Below the pieces are notes generated by a model that did no database searches, was not told the DNA's origin, and was given only the letters and a program-made list of their open reading frames with translations. The position numbers and the translations under genes are program-made. This document shows positions 15,863 to 21,488 of a stretch of DNA of 29,385 nucleotides, in pieces. How positions within the stretch are numbered: the stretch's first letter is position 1; each line of letters starts with the position of its first letter. The DNA comes from a virus: positions 1 through 29,385 of the IMG/VR virus record IMGVR_UViG_3300042521_003031. The stretch is one strand, 5' to 3'.

Positions 15863-16420
15863 TCAATCGCCAGTGAGGGTAAACGAGGGGCCATTCAGCT
15901 CCAGAATCGCAACGCCATCACCAGTGGTGGTGGTCAGATAGCGAGCATTGGACAGAACGGCAGTCTTGCCAGAAATGACGGCATTATTGAAACGACCGGC
16001 ATACTTCACGCCAGTAGCAGTGTGAATCACGCGCACAGCAGTGGAAGGGTTGACAGCGCCATGCACGTACACGGCAACTGCACCTTCGCTGGCCACGTTC
16101 ATCACTTGATCCACTTTCACACCAGGACGGCTGTTGGCATCCAAGGCGGTTTCGTCCACATAAGTGAGGACGTTAATGCCCAGGAATGTATCGCCAGATG
16201 CGGAAATGGTTTTAGCGCCAGTACCACCAGTGCCAGTGCTGTCATACACAACGCCATTACCAAAAGGAATGACGACGGCAGTTTCGTTGACGCGGGTGAT
16301 AATGGTGTTATCACGAATGTCGGACAGTTGACCTTCCAGCAGTGCGTCGTGCTCCAGAGCATAAGTCTGTTGCACGCCACCAGCGGAAGGAGAGCCCGAG
16401 GCAGAGAAAGTTACGGCCAT
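15863..16420 (-). CDS. Head decoration / structural cement protein
   Basis: A 185-residue, beta-rich, Gly/Thr/Val-rich protein beginning MAVTFSASGSPSAGGV. Size, composition and position between the protease/scaffold gene and the major capsid gene match phage cement proteins (DUF2190 or Gp24-like), which bind the expanded shell and stabilise it. A strong AAGGAGG (16431-16437) lies ten bases before the ATG, comparable to the capsid gene, which fits a near-stoichiometric product. Fifteen bases separate it from the capsid gene. The precise family is not certain. Confidence 0.65.
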   Translation of the reverse strand: MAVTFSASGSPSAGGVQQTYALEHDALLEGQLSDIRDNTIITRVNETAVVIPFGNGVVYDSTGTGGTGAKTISASGDTFLGINVLTYVDETALDANSRPGVKVDQVMNVASEGAVAVYVHGAVNPSTAVRVIHTATGVKYAGRFNNAVISGKTAVLSNARYLTTTTGDGVAILELNGPSFTLTGD

Positions 16421-16422
16421 GA

Positions 16423-17040
16423 TTACTTAGCCTCCTTGGAGATGGAAAGGGGCTTCTTCCAGGCGTTCTGCAGCATATCCATGTAAGCGGAAGGAGCAGA
16501 AACGGGAGAAGCAATGGAAGCTACGGCTTTACGCAGCTCGTCAGTGGTGGCAGAGTCAGAACGACCCTCGGAAAGAGTGTCGAACATTGCCTGCACGTAG
16601 TCATCGCTCTTCTCAGAAAGATCAAGCTCATCACCACGCACTGCTTTGATGGAATCAACCATCACTTCGCGAGCAGTTTTGCCAGCAAATTCATAAGCAG
16701 AATCCAGGACGGGCTTGGCTTTCTCAATGAGAGCCACGCGCTCTTCAACCATGGAATCAAGATTGATTTCTTGAGCAGCAGCAAGTTCGCCTTTCAGCTC
16801 TTCCACTTGCTCGGCCAGGGCATCGGCGCGACCCTCAGCGGAATCGCACTTGCCCTTCATTTCTTTTTCCATGGCGTCCATTTCTTCCTTCATTTTGGAA
16901 GCCTTGGACATCATTTCATCGTACTTTTGCTTCATGTCCTCGTAGGACATTTTGGCGTCTTCGCGTTCTTTGGTGATCGCAAGAGCAACGCTCTCAGTCA
17001 CCTCGAACTCGGCGCCATCAAAAACGACTTTTGCCGTCAT
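16423..17040 (-). CDS. Nested scaffold protein from an internal start
   Basis: In-frame ATG at 17040 (Met195 of the full protein), preceded by a strong GGAGGAG. Translation from here gives a 205-residue acidic protein beginning MTAKVVFDGAEFEV, with a coiled coil close behind. This excludes the protease domain exactly, starting just past the GRAGP end of DUF2213 and a short linker. In lambda the equivalent nested gene Nu3 supplies excess scaffold. Existence of a separate product is inferred from the start signals. Confidence 0.7.
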   Translation of the reverse strand: MTAKVVFDGAEFEVTESVALAITKEREDAKMSYEDMKQKYDEMMSKASKMKEEMDAMEKEMKGKCDSAEGRADALAEQVEELKGELAAAQEINLDSMVEERVALIEKAKPVLDSAYEFAGKTAREVMVDSIKAVRGDELDLSEKSDDYVQAMFDTLSEGRSDSATTDELRKAVASIASPVSAPSAYMDMLQNAWKKPLSISKEAK

Positions 17041-17622
17041 GAGATGGTCTCCTCCATTAGAGATCAATGATGGGTCAGCAGCATCTTGCCTATCAAGATG
17101 AAGCTTCACTTGCGGGCCAGCGCGGCCCCGACGAACAACAGCGATGTGATTGCCGATGATTTCCTTTTGGATGCCATCGTAATGTTCACCGTTTTCTGTA
17201 ACGCCAGGCGTGGGATCATAATTCACCCTATAGCCCGCGCTTACCTCACGAGCATCACCTTTCATGATGCGCTTAATGGTGTCTTCATCAGTGATGGTCA
17301 TCACCGCCTTTACGAAACCATTGTCGTACACCACTTCAGTACCACTAAAGCCTACTTGGTAGTCCTTAGTATTCTCTGAATCGAGCAGTACAGGCGGATG
17401 CTCAGAAGTGATTGCCTTGCCCGCGAATGAAGCAAGACTATCGGGAGACGCCACTTCTGTTTCAGGACGATATTCGCGACGAATGGAACCATCACTATCT
17501 GTGTAGTGTTGGATGCCAGTCCGCGCGATTGAAGCCCACGCTCGAAGATAACCTTCTGGCGTGAGTTCGTATTTCTCAATAGGAGAGAAATCGTATCGGC
17601 AAGAAATGGTGCTCATATTCAT
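16423..17622 (-). CDS. DUF2213 prohead protease with C-terminal scaffold domain
   Basis: A 399-residue protein in two parts. Residues about 10-175 match the DUF2213 prohead serine protease. They include an SEHPP segment with the likely catalytic His75, AREVSAGYRV with the likely nucleophile Ser128, then YDGIQKEIIGNHIAVV and the typical GRAGP end. Residues about 195-399 are acidic and coiled-coil-rich (Met/Lys/Glu heptads near 220-265), like a scaffold. The protease would remove the scaffold and its own core during maturation. Two in-frame ATGs (17622, 17616) are possible starts. A second strong start inside the gene produces the scaffold alone, as in lambda C/Nu3. Confidence 0.88.
   Translation of the reverse strand: MNMSTISCRYDFSPIEKYELTPEGYLRAWASIARTGIQHYTDSDGSIRREYRPETEVASPDSLASFAGKAITSEHPPVLLDSENTKDYQVGFSGTEVVYDNGFVKAVMTITDEDTIKRIMKGDAREVSAGYRVNYDPTPGVTENGEHYDGIQKEIIGNHIAVVRRGRAGPQVKLHLDRQDAADPSLISNGGDHLMTAKVVFDGAEFEVTESVALAITKEREDAKMSYEDMKQKYDEMMSKASKMKEEMDAMEKEMKGKCDSAEGRADALAEQVEELKGELAAAQEINLDSMVEERVALIEKAKPVLDSAYEFAGKTAREVMVDSIKAVRGDELDLSEKSDDYVQAMFDTLSEGRSDSATTDELRKAVASIASPVSAPSAYMDMLQNAWKKPLSISKEAK
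17048..17055 (-). promoter_or_regulatory. Internal ribosome binding site for the scaffold
   Basis: On the minus strand GGAGGAGA lies 7-10 bases before the in-frame ATG at 17040. It is stronger than anything seen in front of the full-length gene, and it falls in the linker between the protease and scaffold domains, where the amino-acid sequence (SLISNGGDHL) is not obviously constrained. Confidence 0.7.
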
Positions 17623-17684
17623 ACTTTATCAAGAAGCAAATGTTATACTTTATAGGCTTATGCAAAACGGAATAAATCATCGTG
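17623..17684. promoter_or_regulatory. Divergent control region between protease/scaffold and XRE genes
   Basis: A short AT-rich stretch from which the late head genes (-) and the XRE regulator (+) diverge. Promoter-like -10 elements are present on both strands: TATACT at 17644-17649 (+) and TATAAA at 17649-17654 (-). No convincing -35 boxes are seen. A 9-bp direct repeat ATACTTTAT occurs at 17621-17629 and 17645-17653 and could be an operator for the regulator. Promoter activity is inferred. Confidence 0.4.
17625..17636 (+). repeat. 12-bp direct repeat flanking the XRE gene, copy 1
   Basis: TTTATCAAGAAG, identical to 17978-17989. It lies just before the protease/scaffold start, on the upstream side of the XRE gene. 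It could be an operator half-site or a trace of insertion of the regulator. Confidence 0.6.
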
Positions 17685-17960
17685 ATGTTTTTGGCGCGTA
17701 GCACGACGGATGCTCTTAAACTTCCCCACCAAGAGGCTCGCATTCTCATTGCGAGTCGCATTAAAGAAGCCCGGCTTAATGCCGGGCTCACGCAACACGA
17801 CGTGGCAAAAGAACTCCACATTAGTCAAAGCTCTTATTGCCGCATTGAAAAAGGCACTGCTCCGCCAGACTGCGTGCAGATTCGCACGCTCAGCGGCCTC
17901 TACGGAATTAGCGTGCTATGGCTGATGGGCTACCCATCTTTCATTGCAAAAATTAATTGA
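17685..17960 (+). CDS. XRE/Cro-CI-type helix-turn-helix regulator
   Basis: A 91-residue DNA-binding protein. The segment IASRIKEARLNAGLTQHDVA through ISQSSYCRIEKG is a classic XRE helix-turn-helix (about residues 23-55), followed by the usual LSGLYGISVLWLMG helix and a very short tail, so no large effector domain is present. A GTG directly precedes the chosen ATG. It is the only + strand gene inside the - strand virion operon, pointing away from the protease/scaffold gene, and so probably has its own promoter. It could repress itself and the late genes across the shared control region, or be an acquired gene. The ribosome binding site is weak. Confidence 0.85.
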   Translation: MFLARSTTDALKLPHQEARILIASRIKEARLNAGLTQHDVAKELHISQSSYCRIEKGTAPPDCVQIRTLSGLYGISVLWLMGYPSFIAKIN

Positions 17961-17961
17961 T

Positions 17962-17988
17962 TTCTTGGTAAATGCCGTTTATCAAGAA
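17962..17988 (+). repeat. Inverted repeat after the XRE gene
   Basis: The left arm (17962-17972, TTCTTGGTAAA) pairs with the right arm (17978-17988, TTTATCAAGAA) over 11 positions with one G-U pair and a 5-base loop. It starts two bases after the XRE stop. No T-run follows, so it is a poor terminator. The right arm is part of the 12-bp repeat, so a regulator-binding site is also possible. Confidence 0.55.
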
Positions 17989-17989
17989 G
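17978..17989 (+). repeat. 12-bp direct repeat flanking the XRE gene, copy 2
   Basis: TTTATCAAGAAG, identical to 17625-17636, lying between the XRE stop and the 3' end of the converging 103-residue gene. The two copies bracket the XRE gene. Confidence 0.6.
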
Positions 17990-17997
17990 GTCAATAA

Positions 17998-18309
17998 TCA
18001 ATCCCCATCATCGTCTTCGCCACGAATGCTGGCAAGTTGATGTTCAATGTCTTCCATAATGTAAGACTTCGCCATCGCCTCAATTTCAAACGTTAGGAAC
18101 TTTGTCGGCTCAAAATGCTCATCAGGCTTTTCGTAAACACTCATCACATAGATGTGCGTTTCGTCCAGCCGTCCATTCTTAAAACATTGCTTCTCTACCA
18201 GCTCCCACCTAGAAGTGTTGCGATGCTCATTGGCGGAAAGAATAGAGAGAGCCTTTAAAAGACCAATGCCTTCGTCTTCTTCTTCGATAACGCGTACGTA
18301 TTCGCTCAT
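17998..18309 (-). CDS. Unknown acidic protein, last gene before the XRE insertion
   Basis: A 103-residue protein that I do not recognise, with acidic ends (VIEEEDEGIG near the start, RGEDDDGD at the end) and a beta-prone middle (THIYVMSVYEKP). Its ATG overlaps the stop of the upstream frameshifted gene (ATGA), so it is translationally coupled and likely real. No membrane segment is seen. It lies between the frameshift pair and the protease/scaffold gene, so a head-related accessory role is possible but not shown. Confidence 0.6.
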   Translation of the reverse strand: MSEYVRVIEEEDEGIGLLKALSILSANEHRNTSRWELVEKQCFKNGRLDETHIYVMSVYEKPDEHFEPTKFLTFEIEAMAKSYIMEDIEHQLASIRGEDDDGD

Positions 18310-18659
18310 TGGTCTTTTTGACGACTCTCTACCATCTTAATGATGCGATTTGCCCACGCCCTGCCAGCATCGCCGCCCCATAAAAGCCATGCGATATAAC
18401 CAGCATCATCTTCCCCGCCACTTTTATTCTTTTCATGGCGAGAGAAAAATGCCGACATGCGCTTGATGGTGGCAAAGCTAATCTTGCTTCCGCCCGCTAA
18501 ATCACCAGCACGAGCAACGCCGCTTCCAATGCCTTGCTTGCCTGCTTCCTGCGTTGTCAAGCCGCCCTTGCCGTGCTTCTTGCGCAGCTCTAGTCCGCGA
18601 CGAGCAGCAGCCCTTACAACCGCAGGAGGGGCAAAGCTTTCAGCATCGCCCCTCAGCGC
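18306..18659 (-). CDS. Conserved phage domain reached by -1 frameshift
   Basis: A 117-codon open stretch carrying a domain I have seen attached to or near phage portal and head genes. Its features are ARRGLELRKKHGKGG, then a GVARAGDLAGG segment, KISFATIKRMSAFFSRHEKN, and a terminal GYIAWLLWGGDAGRAWAN. The function of this domain is unknown. Its conserved N-terminal part lies upstream of the only usable start in frame (a TTG at 18560), and there is no ATG or GTG between the preceding in-frame stop (18675-18677) and that TTG. The frame is -1 relative to the upstream gene and joins it at a slippery heptamer, giving a 201-residue fusion. Starting at TTG would cut the domain; an indel that split one gene is the other explanation. 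Confidence 0.7.
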   Translation of the reverse strand, partial: ALRGDAESFAPPAVVRAAARRGLELRKKHGKGGLTTQEAGKQGIGSGVARAGDLAGGSKISFATIKRMSAFFSRHEKNKSGGEDDAGYIAWLLWGGDAGRAWANRIIKMVESRQKDQ

Positions 18660-18665
18660 TTTTTT
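18626..18665 (-). promoter_or_regulatory. Probable programmed -1 frameshift signal (A-AAA-AAG plus hairpin)
   Basis: In the frame of the upstream gene the codons read GGA AAA AAG CGC TGA. The heptamer A-AAA-AAG (18659-18665) is the dnaX-type slippery sequence in correct register. Four bases later a perfect 7-bp stem GAGGGGC/GCCCCTC (18648-18654 with 18626-18632, 15-base loop) begins within the stop codon. Thirteen bases upstream of the heptamer is GGAGG, resembling the stimulatory internal Shine-Dalgarno in dnaX. Confidence 0.7.
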
Positions 18666-18910
18666 CCGCAGGAGCTATCCTCCATTTCTTCTTCCTCTTC
18701 TTCCTCCCCAATCAGCTCCTTAAAGAAGCCCATATAGTATTCATCGCTCATATCTTTCTTAGGCTTGCGCGTCATGCCAGCTTCGGACAATGCAATAGCA
18801 AGAGCTTGCTGAGAGCTTTTTACAGGCTCCCCGCTGCTGCTTTTGAGCTTGCCACTCTTGAATTCGCGCATCACTTTTGCGATTTTCTTTTGCTTTTCTT
18901 TCTTGGTCAT
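18653..18910 (-). CDS. DUF6496-like small protein, unshifted product
   Basis: An 85-residue protein beginning MTKKEKQKKIAKVMREFKSG, followed by SSQQALAIALSEAGMTRK. This pattern (IAKVM-EFK-G then KQAIAIALSEAG) is the small basic domain labelled DUF6496 in many phage and bacterial proteins; its function is unknown. The C-terminus is a glutamate run and then SSCGKKR, and it ends two codons after a slippery sequence. Most ribosomes would end here and a fraction would continue into the next domain. It lies 20 bases beyond the HAD gene of the glycan cassette. The ribosome binding site is weak. Confidence 0.7.
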   Translation of the reverse strand: MTKKEKQKKIAKVMREFKSGKLKSSSGEPVKSSQQALAIALSEAGMTRKPKKDMSDEYYMGFFKELIGEEEEEEEMEDSSCGKKR

Positions 18911-18929
18911 CGGTCTGAATTCTTTTTGT

Positions 18930-20156
18930 CTAGTTTAGCAGTGTTTCGTGGTCATCAATATGCACGTTTTGCTTGGCCGTAACGGAATGCGGCATTTGAT
19001 CAACAATGCTGGAAAAAATTTCTATATTCGGCTCAAAATTAAAATAAGGGAAATGATGAATGGCGGTACTAACCGCATCTTCTTGACATTGAACGGTGGC
19101 TAGAGGATATTCGCATGGAAGCCGATTCGGCCACTGTGCTAAACTGCCCAAGCCAGAAGAATTGAAACGCTCGATAGCAGAATGGAAGCATCGAGCAAGT
19201 AGTTTCCCTTGATGTAATGTTCCAGTAAGGTAAAGTAAGTCTGGATCCTGATTAAATGTCTTCCTCCAGTAATTAATCAAGCTCTTGCCAGTGCCTTGTA
19301 AATCGACAATGATTTTCCCAACCGCAACGTCTCTTACATACTGCTCCCATTCTTCGCCAACTTGCTTCAGCGCGATCCTGGAACAATGAAAAGTATTGTT
19401 TGTTGTGCCATGCAACGCTTCGTGAATGCGCTGCAAATGCAAGCAATCTCGATAAACAAAAGCTACATTTTCTGAGGGGATTTCCAATGCTGCTAAAATT
19501 AGCGCTGGAATATTTAAAACAGCTTGCTCAATCCACATAGCTTTTAATAAATCGCCATCTTCATATGGAGCCGCAAGGCGCACCACTCGCATGAGCATTG
19601 CCAGGTCTCCACCAACGCTTTCTTCCCACGACGAGAAATGCACGCGCGTGTAATGCTTTGCTTCAATGCCAGCTCTGTTCGCACTTGCTACGTCGGAGTG
19701 ATAATTATCCCCAATGTGTAAATCAATCTTGGGAAGACTTGCCCAAATACTTCCTGAGCTTTTTCCTCCGGTAGAAACAAAAATTTGGACATCCTTTGTT
19801 AAGCCGTTCTTTCGCAGAATTGCATCAATTGCCTCTTTGGGCAGATACATATCGCTAACAATTAGATCTCCATTTTCCACCTTATTAATATTTTCAACAA
19901 TGGGACAGCAATGCTCTAACTCTGCATTGATCTCTGCTTGCATATAATACTGCTTCTCATTTTCATTCCATCCATAATCCTTTGAAAGCTCATCGTAAAT
20001 AGTTTGCAATGTCCAAGGACATCTGCTTTCAGCCGCTTTACGTCTATGCGTAAAACCTTGCAAACCAAGCCCTTCCCCCATTGCATCAAACACCGACAGT
20101 GGGTTAAACTTTCGCCTCGTAACAAGGGTGTCAAAACAGTCCCAACTAGTAGTCAT
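18930..20156 (-). CDS. HAD-superfamily protein of glycan biosynthesis (COG5610-like)
   Basis: A 408-residue protein. The N-terminal third is a HAD domain: SWDCFDTLVTR (nucleophile Asp6), LIVSDMYLP (motif II, Ser101), Lys near residue 132, and HIGDNYHSD (motif IV, Asp150/Asp155). The usual second Asp of motif I is Phe8, as in the COG5610 group. The C-terminal two thirds contain VYRDCLHLQRIH and HCSRIALKQ, matching the SRD...SR blocks of that group, and then VDLQGTGKSL. COG5610 proteins occur in surface-polysaccharide gene clusters, often fused with glycosyltransferases; their substrate is not established. The start overlaps the FkbM stop (ATGA), so it is the last gene of the glycan cassette. 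Confidence 0.75.
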   Translation of the reverse strand: MTTSWDCFDTLVTRRKFNPLSVFDAMGEGLGLQGFTHRRKAAESRCPWTLQTIYDELSKDYGWNENEKQYYMQAEINAELEHCCPIVENINKVENGDLIVSDMYLPKEAIDAILRKNGLTKDVQIFVSTGGKSSGSIWASLPKIDLHIGDNYHSDVASANRAGIEAKHYTRVHFSSWEESVGGDLAMLMRVVRLAAPYEDGDLLKAMWIEQAVLNIPALILAALEIPSENVAFVYRDCLHLQRIHEALHGTTNNTFHCSRIALKQVGEEWEQYVRDVAVGKIIVDLQGTGKSLINYWRKTFNQDPDLLYLTGTLHQGKLLARCFHSAIERFNSSGLGSLAQWPNRLPCEYPLATVQCQEDAVSTAIHHFPYFNFEPNIEIFSSIVDQMPHSVTAKQNVHIDDHETLLN

Positions 20157-20773
20157 TGCTTTTCCGGAATAAAGTCGGCATCAAAATCATTAATGCGTAA
20201 GAGTGTATATTTTTTAGATGCAAGATACTCAGTAATTTCCTTCAAAAAATCGTTCCTGTGACCAAATTCAAGGGCGATATAGTCAAAGCTAGTCCTTTCC
20301 CACGCGATACCTTTTAAAGCCTCAAGCTCTGCGCCCTCTACATCCAAACTGAAATAATTAAAATGCAAATTTTCGCCTCCTAGCAACTTGCTTAATGGTT
20401 GAGCGGTCATTGAAACAACTTCTACCTTGCTGAAATCAAAAGCGAAGTAATTTTGATTATGAGAAATGCCTCCAATGCGAGAAAGGAAATCATTGCCAGA
20501 ATGTGGCAATTCAAAATCCACTTGTTTTTCTTCGCTCCACACGGCTGCTTTAATCACACAAGACTTGGGCCTATTGAGTTCGCATTGTTTCGCAAGAATT
20601 GGATTGGCTTCAATGCAAACACCGCCCCAGTCAAGCTGACTTTCCAGTGCGTAGGTATTAGATGTAGCGATGCCATCATGAGCCCCTACATCCAAAAATT
20701 GGCCATTCTTTGCTCCCTTAATAATGTTTTCAATAAAGAAACGATCTTGTCCAATTTGACTGTAGTATTTCAT
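20153..20773 (-). CDS. FkbM-family methyltransferase
   Basis: A 206-residue SAM-dependent methyltransferase. It opens with YYSQIGQDRFF, typical of the family, followed by the SAM-binding motif FLDVGAHDG (residues 26-34), an acidic strand end CIEANP (about 53-58) and the FkbM signature SLDVEGAELEALKG (142-155). FkbM enzymes O-methylate sugars and other small groups, often on polysaccharides. Overlaps of four bases on both sides with the GT32-like and HAD genes indicate translational coupling. It probably methylates the sugar added by the neighbouring transferases. The substrate is inference. Confidence 0.85.
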   Translation of the reverse strand: MKYYSQIGQDRFFIENIIKGAKNGQFLDVGAHDGIATSNTYALESQLDWGGVCIEANPILAKQCELNRPKSCVIKAAVWSEEKQVDFELPHSGNDFLSRIGGISHNQNYFAFDFSKVEVVSMTAQPLSKLLGGENLHFNYFSLDVEGAELEALKGIAWERTSFDYIALEFGHRNDFLKEITEYLASKKYTLLRINDFDADFIPEKQ

Positions 20774-21483
20774 AGTGCATACACCTCACGTGCTTGCCAT
20801 AGTTCGTTGTAATTATTCACGCCCTTAGCGCCAAGTCCAGTTAAATCCCCGCCGCCCGCAGGCTTACTCCATGCCATGATGGTGCCGTCTGGAAGGACAA
20901 ATGCCCTGTTCTTTTGACCATGCGTAGGCGTTAGCTCAAGATAATCTCCATAAACGAAATCTTCTTGACTGCCATTAACAGCCAATGCTTTCCCAAGTAA
21001 TGTTGGACCAGTGGGGCACAATGGAGTGATGCCATAATACTTTTCGATGCAATTAGCAACAATCATTTCAATCGCAGTTTGCAGCGCGGGATTATCTGGC
21101 TGAGAATAAAGCACAGTCGTGGCGCACGCCCAGCTCGTAAAACTAAAGCGTTGAATATCGCGAAAAGCCAAGAATTTCACGCGGTCGCCCAGTTCCACTG
21201 CATTGAAAGCTCTCACGCCGATATCAAAATACCAGCCGCCAAGCTTGTTCAACAAGCAGAATCGACCAAGATCTGCCTTATAAGAAAATGGCTTCAAAGT
21301 ATCATAGGCCCACAGCACATGCTCTTCATAGTTGTCAGCGATGAAAGCGCGAAGCGAATCTGCGTTGTAAATAACATGCTTTGCTTCAGGAAAACATGCG
21401 TCAATAGTGCCAGTGGCGTGCTTTAGGAAGGGGCTTAGTTCTTCTGATGGATTGGTGGAGAGAAAGATTTGTGAAATTTGCAT
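20770..21483 (-). CDS. Glycosyltransferase, GT32-like, atypical DXD
   Basis: A 237-residue protein. I start at the ATG at 21483; a TTG at 21492 would overlap the preceding stop. The segment YKADLGRFCLLNKLGGWYFDIGV (residues about 68-90) is the donor-binding block of GT32-like (Gly_transf_sug) enzymes, normally ending in DXD. Here it reads Asp87-Ile-Gly89, so the second metal-binding aspartate is missing. A later FTSWACATTVLYSQP region and CPTGPTLLGKAL match the family's middle and C-terminal parts (PxTGP...L). The missing aspartate may alter metal use or donor. Its stop overlaps the FkbM start. It likely adds a sugar in a short glycan. Confidence 0.75.
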   Translation of the reverse strand: MQISQIFLSTNPSEELSPFLKHATGTIDACFPEAKHVIYNADSLRAFIADNYEEHVLWAYDTLKPFSYKADLGRFCLLNKLGGWYFDIGVRAFNAVELGDRVKFLAFRDIQRFSFTSWACATTVLYSQPDNPALQTAIEMIVANCIEKYYGITPLCPTGPTLLGKALAVNGSQEDFVYGDYLELTPTHGQKNRAFVLPDGTIMAWSKPAGGGDLTGLGAKGVNNYNELWQAREVYAL

Positions 21484-21488
21484 GATGA

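Noticed and set aside
18306-18560. The downstream domain starting independently at TTG 18560
   Set aside because: A TTG with a weak AAGG upstream exists, but it would remove the conserved ARRGLELRKKHGKGG part of the domain, which continues in frame back to the slippery site. Kept as the weaker alternative.
18653-18665. Sequencing error or simple frameshift mutation at the A run
   Set aside because: A run of only six A is not especially error-prone. The register, the hairpin and the upstream GGAGG together match a known signal. It cannot be excluded without reads or relatives.
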